From NCBI GenBank assembly GCA_021841985.1, contig JAKCCP010000406.1, positions 1-13,239 of the forward strand: a stretch of DNA of 13,239 nucleotides. Reading direction: 5' to 3'. Position 1 is the first letter of the stretch, and every line of letters starts with the position of its first letter. The notes beneath the pieces were generated by a model. That model saw only the letters and a list, made by a program, of their open reading frames with translations, ran no database searches and was not told the origin of the DNA. This stretch comes from Pseudomonadota bacterium (GTDB lineage Bacteria > Pseudomonadota > Alphaproteobacteria > Acetobacterales > Acetobacteraceae). Both the position numbers and the translations under genes were made by a program. Below, one piece after another: positions 1-6,120 of the stretch.

Positions 1-1741
1 CGCTTACCTTCGCTCTCGCTAGCGTCTTCCCGTCATTCTTGAACAGCGGCTGAAAATGGATGGCGAGCGTCCGCCGCCGGATGGCGAGGCGGAGATCCTG
101 CTCGAGATGCCGCCTTCGCTGCAATTCGGCGTCCATCGCCGGATCGAACACGCGCGCCCTGCCGCGGCCGGCGCGCTTGGCCGAATAGAGCGCGGTATCG
201 GCGTTCTTCAGCAGCTCGTCGGGGGTGGCGCCGTGCTGCGGATAGAGCGTGATCCCGATGCTGGTGCTGATCTGGGCGAACTGCACGCCGATCTCGAACG
301 GCTCGATCAGGGTCGCGATCACCCGCTGCGCGGTTTCACTCGCGCGCCCGGCGTCGGCCTCGACCGAGAGCAGAATGACGAATTCGTCGCCGCCGAGCCG
401 CGCGATGATTTCGGCGCCGCGGGCGGCGGCGCGCAGCCTTGCTGCGACACGGACCAGCACCTGATCCCCGGTGGGATGGCCATGCAGATCGTTCACCGCC
501 TTGAAGCGGTCGAGATCGAGGGAAAGCAGCGCCAAGGTCTCGCCGCTTTTCTCCGCGCGCGAGATCGCGGCGGCGATGCGCTCGCGGAGGAGGGAGCGGT
601 TGGCGAGACCGGTGAGCGGATCGTGATGGGCGAGATATTCGAGCTGTTCGGCAGCTTTTTTGCGTTCGGAAATGTCGCGGAGTGCCACGACCTTCGCCGG
701 TTTTCCGCCGTATTCGATGTTGCGCGCCAGAATCTCGACCGGCCGGAGCGCGCCATCGGCGGCGCGAAAGACGCATTCCTCGAGCCCGACCCGGCCGGAG
801 GCAAGGCGCTCCTTCACGTGTTCGATCTCCCCCGCGGCGGCGAAATCGAGCACCGAGCGGCCGATGATGCGCGCCAAAGGCAGGCCGACCATCTCGGTGA
901 AGGCGGCATTGGCGTCGAGGATGATGCCGTCACGGTGGATCATCAGCCCCTCGAAGGCCGAATCGGCGATCTGGCGGAGGCGCCAGGCCTCGGCGAGATC
1001 GCGCCGTTCCATCCGCGCGTCGATGACCGCGAACATCAGCCCGGCGAGCAGCACCAAGGTGCTGATCGCGGCCACTGCGGTTGCCAGCAACGCCGGCGTG
1101 AACACCGCATCCCCGGGCGCGATGCCGGGGCCGAGCACCGGCACCAGCACCACCGCCGTCATGCCGGTGAAGTGCATGGCGATGATGGCGAAGGCCAGCA
1201 ACAGCCCGCCCGCGAGCCGGCCGGCGGTGGTCTGCCAGCGCCCGACGACGAACAGCGCCAGCGCCGCGCTCACGGCGCCGACGATGATCGCGGCGATGAC
1301 ATAGGGGCGCTGGAACATCACGATGGCGCCGAGACGCATCGCCATCATGCCGGTGAAATGCATGGCGGTGATGGCGAGGCCGACGATGGCGCCGCCGACC
1401 AGGGCGGCGAGCGGGTGGCGCGGCGATGCCAGGAACAGGGCGAGGCCCGGCAGCGTGCCGATGATCGCGGCCAGGATCGAGAAGACCGTCCACGACACGT
1501 CATAGGCGACGGACATCCGTGTCTGGAAGGCGAGCATGGCGATGAAATGCAGCGCCCAGACGCCGCTGCCGAACGAGAACGTCGCCGCGACGATCCAGGC
1601 GGCGCGGCTTATGCCCGCGTTTTTCATCGCGCGCGCGAGCATGGCGACGACGGTTGCGCAGGCGATGGCGCAGATCAGAACGGCCAGAGCCACCAGCCGG
1701 GGGTCGTGCCGCTGCGTCAGACACACGAGAATTTGTACCAT
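1..1741 (-). CDS. MHYT-PAS-GGDEF-EAL cyclic-di-GMP signalling protein (3' end outside window)
   Basis: Inner-membrane signalling protein expected to make, and possibly degrade, cyclic-di-GMP. 580 residues are visible and the frame is open through the left edge. Residues about 1-240 form a seven-helix MHYT sensor with three motif copies: LHFIAM (64-69), MHFTGM (127-132) and MHFTGM (189-194). MHYT domains are proposed to bind copper and sense a diatomic gas. A PAS domain spans about 255-360, ending in ALRDISERK. The GGDEF domain spans about 365-530, with HHDPLTGLANR, DLDRFKAVND and an intact GGDEF at 450-454, so cyclase activity is plausible. The usual I-site RxxD is RGAE (441-444), so product inhibition may be weak. 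An EAL domain begins with IHFQPLF (561-567) and is cut by the window. The ATG at 1741 is the only ATG after an in-frame stop near 1766, and GGAG lies 6 nt upstream. What the PAS or MHYT domain senses here is unknown. Confidence 0.9.
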   Translation of the reverse strand, partial: MVQILVCLTQRHDPRLVALAVLICAIACATVVAMLARAMKNAGISRAAWIVAATFSFGSGVWALHFIAMLAFQTRMSVAYDVSWTVFSILAAIIGTLPGLALFLASPRHPLAALVGGAIVGLAITAMHFTGMMAMRLGAIVMFQRPYVIAAIIVGAVSAALALFVVGRWQTTAGRLAGGLLLAFAIIAMHFTGMTAVVLVPVLGPGIAPGDAVFTPALLATAVAAISTLVLLAGLMFAVIDARMERRDLAEAWRLRQIADSAFEGLMIHRDGIILDANAAFTEMVGLPLARIIGRSVLDFAAAGEIEHVKERLASGRVGLEECVFRAADGALRPVEILARNIEYGGKPAKVVALRDISERKKAAEQLEYLAHHDPLTGLANRSLLRERIAAAISRAEKSGETLALLSLDLDRFKAVNDLHGHPTGDQVLVRVAARLRAAARGAEIIARLGGDEFVILLSVEADAGRASETAQRVIATLIEPFEIGVQFAQISTSIGITLYPQHGATPDELLKNADTALYSAKRAGRGRARVFDPAMDAELQRRRHLEQDLRLAIRRRTLAIHFQPLFKNDGKTLARAKVS

Positions 1742-1747
1742 CGAAAT

Positions 1748-1751
1748 CTCC
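1748..1751 (-). promoter_or_regulatory. Ribosome binding site of the MHYT-GGDEF gene
   Basis: On the minus strand GGAG sits 6 nt before the ATG at 1741. No other ATG follows the in-frame upstream stop, so this site fixes the start. Confidence 0.6.
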
Positions 1752-1782
1752 GCGCCGGGAGAACGTCACTGTGACGCGGCGC
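1752..1782 (-). promoter_or_regulatory. Palindrome in the leader of the MHYT-GGDEF gene
   Basis: A perfect 13-bp palindrome, CGTCAC-T-GTGACG, lies at 1764-1776. It is flanked by a second pair of complementary arms, GCGCCG (1752-1757) and CGGCGC (1777-1782), with a 6-nt bulge on one side. In RNA this would fold into a hairpin ending directly next to the ribosome binding site. In DNA the core is a symmetric operator-like sequence. Whether it is a protein site or an RNA structure cannot be told from sequence. Confidence 0.4.
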
Positions 1783-1862
1783 TGGAATACGGAATATGGA
1801 CTAATTCAGAGTTAACAGGCGGCGCGATATCCTGGGCCGAGGCCTCTTCGCGGCAGGGATGC

Positions 1863-1893
1863 GGGCGCCCGAAGCGGTGTGCCTCGGGCGCCC
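1863..1893 (-). terminator. Hairpin just downstream of the MFS gene
   Basis: A perfect 10-bp GC-rich stem (GGGCGCCCGA at 1863-1872 pairs with TCGGGCGCCC at 1884-1893), extendable past one mismatch by two more pairs. It begins 8 nt after the symporter stop codon in the minus direction. No T-run follows on that strand, so it may be a 3'-end stabilising structure or a non-canonical terminator rather than a classic intrinsic terminator. Confidence 0.55.
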
Positions 1894-1900
1894 CTTTCCC

Positions 1901-3526
1901 TCAGGCTTGAATGTCGACACCCTTGGTTTCGTGCAGGAACAGCGCCGCGATGACGGCATTGGCCGCGGCGACGATGATCGGGAACCAGAGCCCGTAATAG
2001 ATGTCGCCCGACCAGGCGACCATCGCCGTCGCCAAGAGCGGCAGGATGCCGCCGAACCAGCCATTGCCGATGTGATAGGGGAGCGACATCGAGGTATAGC
2101 GGATCTTGGCCGGGAACAATTCCACGAGATAGGCGGCGATCGGGCCGTAGATCATGCCGACATAGGCCAGCATAATCCAAAGCCAGAGGAGCGCGAGCGG
2201 CCAGTTGATCTTCGCCGGATCGGCGTTGGGCTTATAGCCGGCGGCGGCGAGGGTGGCGCCGATCTTGGCGGTATCGGCGCCCTCGATCGTCGTCGTCCCG
2301 ATCGTCGTCACCACCGCCTTCCCCGCCACGGCCGGCAAGGATTTGAACGAAAGGCCGCTCTTGGTGAGCAGATCCTTGACCTTGTCGCAGGCGGTGAATT
2401 GCGACCAGGGGCCGACGAAGACATGGAAATTGCAGTTATCGGCGGCGACCGTGATCGGCGTCGCCGCCTGGAAGGCGACCAGATCGGGGTTGACCGCGCT
2501 GCTGAGGGCGTGAAACAGCGGCAGCAGGGTCAGCGCCGAGAGCACGCAGGAGGCGATCATCAGCTTGAGCCGGCCGATCCGATCCGAAAGCCAGCCGAAG
2601 AACACCAGGGTTGGCGTGCCGAGCACGAGCTGAAGCCCGATCAACAAATAGGCAAGCTTGTAGTCGAGATGCAGCGTGATGGTGAGGAAGAAGAGTGCAT
2701 AAAACTGCGCCGTGTACCAAATCACACCCTCGCCCGAGCAGGTGCCAAACAGAGCCAGAAAAACGTATTTATTATTGGGGTAATGGAAAAAACTTTCGGT
2801 GAGCGGGGCATGAGAGCGCCGGTTTTCTTCCTTGATCCGCAGAAACACCGGGCTTTCATTGAGCTTGAGGCGGATATAAAGCGAAACAATCAGCAGGATC
2901 AGCGACAGCAGGAAGGGAATCCGCCAGCCCCAAGAGGTGAAATCGGCCGGGGAGAAATTCTCGCGGCAGATGAAGATCACGGCCAGCGAGAGCAAGAGAC
3001 CGAGCGAGCCGGTGGTCTGGATCCAACTGGTGGCGTAACCGCGTGCATTGGGCTGGGCGTGCTCGGCGACATAGGTCGCGGCGCCGCCATATTCCCCGCC
3101 GAGGGCGAGGCCCTGGAGCAGCCGCAGCGCGACCAGCAGAATCGGTGACGCCCAGCCGACGGAGGCGAAAGTCGGCATCAGCCCGGTGCCGAAAGTGGCG
3201 AGGCCCATCACCAGGATGGTGACGAGGAAGGTGTATTTGCGGCCCACCAGATCGCCGATGCGCCCGAACACCAGGGCGCCGAAGGGACGAACCATGAAGC
3301 CGACGGCGTAGGTCGCGAAGGCCGAGAGCAAAGCCGCGGTGTCGTTGCCCTTGGGGAAAAAGAGGCCGGCGAAAAACGGCGCCAAGGTCGCGAAGATAAA
3401 GAAATCATACCACTCGAACACGGTGCCGAGCGAAGACGCAAAGATGACTTTGCGCTCCTCGGCCTTGGTGACCGGGGTCAGGCCGGAAAGACCGGCGGTC
3501 CCACGCGGGGCTGCGGCATAGCTCAT
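1901..3526 (-). CDS. MHS-family MFS transporter (metabolite:H+ symporter)
   Basis: A 541-residue inner-membrane symporter of the major facilitator superfamily, metabolite:H+ symporter branch (relatives ProP, KgtP, ShiA, YhjE). The first helix contains FEWYDFFIF (37-45), typical of this branch. The motif A loop is GRIGDLVGRK (88-97), repeated in the second half as GWLSDRIGR. GGEYGG, found in MHS proteins, follows helix 4. Twelve helices are expected. Residues about 342-441 form a hydrophilic 100-residue insert between helices 9 and 10, predicted periplasmic, with two cysteines (C365, C380) that could pair. The ATG at 3526 was chosen because GGGAGG lies upstream and the MFS homology starts right after it; a longer frame reaching 4240 runs antisense through the ligase gene. 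It is divergent from the acyl-CoA ligase gene, suggesting a carboxylate substrate, but the substrate is not shown by the sequence. Confidence 0.9.
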   Translation of the reverse strand: MSYAAAPRGTAGLSGLTPVTKAEERKVIFASSLGTVFEWYDFFIFATLAPFFAGLFFPKGNDTAALLSAFATYAVGFMVRPFGALVFGRIGDLVGRKYTFLVTILVMGLATFGTGLMPTFASVGWASPILLVALRLLQGLALGGEYGGAATYVAEHAQPNARGYATSWIQTTGSLGLLLSLAVIFICRENFSPADFTSWGWRIPFLLSLILLIVSLYIRLKLNESPVFLRIKEENRRSHAPLTESFFHYPNNKYVFLALFGTCSGEGVIWYTAQFYALFFLTITLHLDYKLAYLLIGLQLVLGTPTLVFFGWLSDRIGRLKLMIASCVLSALTLLPLFHALSSAVNPDLVAFQAATPITVAADNCNFHVFVGPWSQFTACDKVKDLLTKSGLSFKSLPAVAGKAVVTTIGTTTIEGADTAKIGATLAAAGYKPNADPAKINWPLALLWLWIMLAYVGMIYGPIAAYLVELFPAKIRYTSMSLPYHIGNGWFGGILPLLATAMVAWSGDIYYGLWFPIIVAAANAVIAALFLHETKGVDIQA

Positions 3527-3551
3527 TGTGTTCCATTCCTCCCATCTTGCT

Positions 3552-3600
3552 GATCGGCATTGGGTGCCGATCGATTGCCCATCGGCATTGGATGCCGATC
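3552..3600. repeat. Two tandem copies of a palindromic repeat in the divergent promoter region
   Basis: Two nearly identical copies, 28 bp apart. Each is an inverted repeat. Copy 1 at 3552-3572 is GATCGGCA, a 5-nt loop TTGGG, then TGCCGATC. Copy 2 at 3581-3599 is ATCGGCAT, TGG, ATGCCGAT. Both are followed by CGATTG. They lie 26-75 bp upstream of the symporter start and about 220 bp upstream of the ligase start, where an operator for a dimeric regulator would be expected. Two copies are too few and too degenerate for a CRISPR array. A small REP-like palindrome pair is the main alternative. Confidence 0.6.
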
Positions 3601-3627
3601 GATTGATTGACCGAGTGACCGATTGCC

Positions 3628-3651
3628 CGGTCGCGGCTGGTTCCGCGACCG
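3628..3651. promoter_or_regulatory. Perfect 9-bp inverted repeat in the divergent intergenic region
   Basis: CGGTCGCGG (3628-3636), a 6-nt loop, then CCGCGACCG (3643-3651). It is different in sequence from the two tandem palindromes just to its left. It could be a second operator or an RNA hairpin in a leader of either divergent gene. There is no T-run on either side, so it is a poor terminator candidate. Confidence 0.4.
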
Positions 3652-3765
3652 TCATCCTTGCGCATCTTTTATCTCGTGCCCAGCCGGAATCCAGATATTT
3701 CACAAAGGCGGCCGGTCTGCCCTCCCCGGTTTCATCTCGCCGCCATTGCCGGCGCGCCGCCGCTC

Positions 3766-3780
3766 GGGCAAGCTTTGCCC
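3766..3780. promoter_or_regulatory. Short hairpin in the leader of the acyl-CoA ligase gene
   Basis: GGGCAA, loop GCT, TTGCCC: a 6-bp stem ending 37 bp before the ligase start. In the plus direction it is followed by an A-rich run, not T, so it is not a terminator for that strand. Its role is unknown. Confidence 0.3.
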
Positions 3781-3817
3781 AAGAAAAGCCGGCGCTTGGC
3801 CGGGGAGGGAGCGGGAG

Positions 3818-5770
3818 ATGGGCGAGCAGAACAGCCGCTATGGCGAGGTCTATCGGGCCTGGCAGCGTGATCCCGAAGCCTGGTGGGCCGAGGCCGCGAG
3901 CGGCATTTCCTGGCGCAAGGGCTGGGACCGGGTGTTCGACCCGGCGATCGGCCCCTATGGCGCCTGGTTTCCCGGAGCCACGCTCAATACCAGCGAGAAC
4001 TGCCTCGACCGGCACGTCGCCGCCGGCCGCGGGGCGCAACCGGCGCTGATCTGGGACAGCCCGCTCGCCGGCCGGATCGAGCGCTTCACCTACGCCGAAC
4101 TGACCGCGCGGGTGGCGCGGGTCGCCGGCGCGCTCGCCGCCCTTGGCGTTCACCGCGGCGATCGGGTGGTGATCTACATGCCGATGGTGCCGGAAGCGGC
4201 GATCACCATGCTCGCCTGCGCCCGAATCGGCGCCGTGCATTCCCTGGTGTTCGGCGGATTCGCCGCCGCCGAACTCGCCGCCCGCATCGCCGACGCCAAG
4301 CCCAGGGTCATCGTCGCCGCCTCCTGCGGGCTCGAACCCGGCCGCATCGTCGCCTATCAGCCGATTCTCGACGCCGCGCTGGCGCTATCGCCGCATCAGC
4401 CGCAAGCCTGCCTGATCCTGCAGCGCGAGATAGCCGGGGGCGAGATAGCCGGGGGCGAGATAGCCGGGGGCGAGATGGCCGGGGGCGAGATGGCGCCGGT
4501 GGCGTTGACCCCGGGGCGGGATCACGATTTTTTGACCGCGGAGGCGGCCGCGAGCCCGGCCGATCCGGTGCCGGTCCTCGCCACCGACCCGCTCTATATC
4601 CTCTACACCTCCGGCACCACCGGGCGGCCGAAGGGGGTGGTGCGCGATCATGGCGGGCACGCCGTTGCTCTCCATCACTCGATGGGAATGGTTTACGGCG
4701 TCGGCGCCGGCGATGCGTTCTGGGCGGCGTCCGATGTCGGCTGGGTGGTCGGGCACAGCTACATCGTCTATGCGCCGCTGCTCGCCGGCTGCACCACCAT
4801 CATGTATGAAGGCAAGCCGGTCGGCACGCCGGATGCCGGCGCGTTTGGCCGGGTGATCGCGGCGCATGGGGTCAAGGTGCTGTTCACCGCGCCGACCGCG
4901 ATGCGCGCGATCAAGCAGCAGGATCCCGAGGCCAAACTCTTCACCAGCCATGACCTGTCGCGTTTCGAGGCGTTGTTCCTCGCTGGCGAGCGCTGCGATC
5001 CGCCGACCGCGGAATGGGCGGCGGCCAGGCTCGGACGTCCGGTGATCGATCACTGGTGGCAGACCGAGACCGGCTGGGCGATCACCGCCGGGTTTCGTGG
5101 CCTCGGTCGCTTTCCGTTCAAACCCGGCTCGGGCGGCCGGCCGTCGCCGGGCTATGATCTGCAGGCGCTCGATGAAGCCGGGACGGTGCTCGGGCGTGGC
5201 GCCAGCGGCAGCCTCGCTGTTCGCCTCCCGCTGCCGCCCGGCGCCGCGCCGACCCTCTGGCGGAACGAGGCCGGGTTCCGCGACGCCTATCTCCACGATT
5301 TTCCCGGCTGGTATCGCACCGGGGACGCCGGCATGATCGACGCCGATGGCGATGTCTGGGTGATGGGCCGCACCGACGACATCATCAACACCGCCGGCCA
5401 TCGGCTCTCCACCGGCGCGATGGAGGAGGTGCTGGCGTCGCACCCGGATGTCGCCGAATGCGCCGTCATCGGTGCCCAGGACGCGCTCAAGGGGCAGGTG
5501 CCGCTCGGCCTCGTGGTGCTCAAAGCGGGAGTCGATCGGGCGTCGGGCGAGATTTGCGCCGAATTGGTGCAACTCGTGCGCGAGCGGATCGGCCCGGTCG
5601 CGTCGTTCAAGGAGGCGTTGGTGGTGCCGCGCTTGCCGAAAACCCGCTCGGGTAAGATCCTGCGCGCCGCCATCCGCCGACTCGCCGACGGCGAACCGGC
5701 GAACCCGCCGCCCACCATCGAGGATCCCGCCGCCCTCGACGATATCGCCGACGCGCTTCAGTCACGCTGA
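3818..5770 (+). CDS. prpE: Propionyl-CoA synthetase-like acyl-CoA ligase (AMP-forming)
   Basis: A 650-residue cytoplasmic ligase that activates a short-chain fatty acid, most likely propionate, to its CoA ester through an acyl-adenylate. The N-terminal ACAS_N region contains NTSENCLDRHV (about 57-67). The phosphate-binding loop is YTSGTTGRPKG (263-273). WWQTETGW is at 413-420 and YRTGD at 499-503. The C-terminal domain has GRTDDIINTAGHRLST (517-532) and the catalytic lysine in PKTRSGK (K613), the site acetylated in many relatives. TETGW rather than TETGG, ASDVGWVVGHSYIVYAPLL and the ending TIEDPAALDDI match PrpE/ACSS3-type enzymes better than acetyl-CoA synthetase; acetate use remains possible. 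The ATG at 3818 follows a GGGGAGGGAGCGGGAG ribosome-binding region and starts where homology starts; an upstream in-frame ATG at 3623 adds 65 residues without family similarity. Residues 204-226 are a short in-frame amino-acid repeat. Confidence 0.85.
   Translation: MGEQNSRYGEVYRAWQRDPEAWWAEAASGISWRKGWDRVFDPAIGPYGAWFPGATLNTSENCLDRHVAAGRGAQPALIWDSPLAGRIERFTYAELTARVARVAGALAALGVHRGDRVVIYMPMVPEAAITMLACARIGAVHSLVFGGFAAAELAARIADAKPRVIVAASCGLEPGRIVAYQPILDAALALSPHQPQACLILQREIAGGEIAGGEIAGGEMAGGEMAPVALTPGRDHDFLTAEAAASPADPVPVLATDPLYILYTSGTTGRPKGVVRDHGGHAVALHHSMGMVYGVGAGDAFWAASDVGWVVGHSYIVYAPLLAGCTTIMYEGKPVGTPDAGAFGRVIAAHGVKVLFTAPTAMRAIKQQDPEAKLFTSHDLSRFEALFLAGERCDPPTAEWAAARLGRPVIDHWWQTETGWAITAGFRGLGRFPFKPGSGGRPSPGYDLQALDEAGTVLGRGASGSLAVRLPLPPGAAPTLWRNEAGFRDAYLHDFPGWYRTGDAGMIDADGDVWVMGRTDDIINTAGHRLSTGAMEEVLASHPDVAECAVIGAQDALKGQVPLGLVVLKAGVDRASGEICAELVQLVRERIGPVASFKEALVVPRLPKTRSGKILRAAIRRLADGEPANPPPTIEDPAALDDIADALQSR
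4426..4500 (+). repeat. 15-bp minisatellite inside the acyl-CoA ligase gene
   Basis: Three exact copies of CGAGATAGCCGGGGG (4426-4440, 4441-4455, 4456-4470), a fourth with one A-to-G change (4471-4485), and a fifth that matches only at its start (4486-4500). Each unit is five codons, giving E-I/M-A-G-G repeats at residues 204-226. Gain or loss of units keeps the reading frame. The site falls in a variable surface linker of the N-terminal domain, between two conserved blocks, so length change may be tolerated. Confidence 0.95.
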
Positions 5771-5786
5771 ACCGCGCCGCTCGCCC

Positions 5787-5826
5787 GGGCCTTGCCGAAG
5801 GCAAGGCCCACGGGGAAAAGTTTTTT
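5787..5826 (+). terminator. Rho-independent terminator of the acyl-CoA ligase gene
   Basis: A perfect 10-bp stem (GGGCCTTGCC at 5787-5796, loop GAA, GGCAAGGCCC at 5800-5809) starts 16 bp after the stop codon. A T6 run follows at 5821-5826, separated from the stem by 11 nt, so the fit is good but not textbook. Confidence 0.7.
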
Positions 5827-5827
5827 G

Positions 5828-5849
5828 GTTCTTTTTTACAAAAAAGAAC
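5828..5849. repeat. A/T-rich perfect palindrome next to the terminator
   Basis: GTTCTTTTTT, a 2-nt centre AC, then AAAAAAGAAC: ten perfect pairs. On both strands it ends in a homopolymer-rich arm and could assist termination from either side. A motif of this kind, with GTTTTTTGG just before it, resembles elements I associate with intergenic regions of Acetobacteraceae genomes; that is recollection, not a search result. Confidence 0.55.
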
Positions 5850-6120
5850 GCCTTTTCTCCTTCAACGCCAAGCGTGATCGTTTCCACAATCCTTGGTTGT
5901 GTTTTTTGGCCTGAGCGGGCCAAAGATTGCGTCAACGCGACCGAATTTATTCCTGAAAAATTTATACATTGGTCACGATCACCATTTTAACGAGAAGTAA
6001 ATTTTTATCTTCTCTTATTAAGGGATATCGGATAAGTAACCTTCGAGTTGACTATTGTTTGCGGGTGCAAAATGCAACCAGGATGGGAAATCGGTGCCAA
6101 AACCCTGCGGGAGAGCGGGT
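5850..6120. other. AT-rich intergenic leader before the glycosyltransferase gene
   Basis: No gene is supported here. By direct count 5941-6060 is about 31% GC, far below the surrounding coding sequence. It contains a 7-bp hairpin (TTTGGCC at 5905-5911 with GGCCAAA at 5918-5924) preceded by a T-run. The rest is A/T-rich tracts consistent with a promoter and silencer-type regulatory region for the downstream surface-polysaccharide gene. The frame of the glycosyltransferase is open back to a TTG at 6055, but the added 22 residues have no recognisable similarity. Confidence 0.5.
6048..6076 (+). promoter_or_regulatory. Weak candidate promoter for the glycosyltransferase gene
   Basis: TTGACT at 6048-6053 is a good -35 box. 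The hexamer 17 bp downstream, AATGCA (6071-6076), is a poor -10 box. It lies at the end of the AT-rich stretch, 45 bp before the chosen start codon. This is a weak call; a start site further upstream in the AT-rich tract is equally possible. Confidence 0.2.

Noticed and set aside
56..1774. Long plus-strand open frame (572 codons) opposite the MHYT-GGDEF gene
   Set aside because: It is antisense to clear MHYT, PAS and GGDEF domains, its translation is low-complexity and charged, and such mirror frames are common in GC-rich DNA.
1859..3148. 429-codon plus-strand open frame opposite the MFS gene
   Set aside because: Antisense to conserved MFS helices and motif A; composition is rich in R, G, E and D without domains.
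3552..3600. Possible CRISPR array
   Set aside because: Only two repeat copies, no true variable spacers of normal length, and no cas genes.
3527..4240. Upstream extension of the MFS reading frame
   Set aside because: The frame stays open to 4240, but this part is antisense to the ligase gene and lacks homology; the ATG at 3526 with GGGAGG upstream is a much better start.
4385..5572. 395-codon minus-strand open frame opposite the ligase gene
   Set aside because: Antisense to the conserved AMP-binding motifs; its apparent APGYL repeats are only the mirror of the 15-bp minisatellite.
6055..6120. TTG at 6055 as the glycosyltransferase start
   Set aside because: It has no good ribosome binding site, and the added residues lack similarity. 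The ATG at 6121 has GGGAG at 7-nt spacing.
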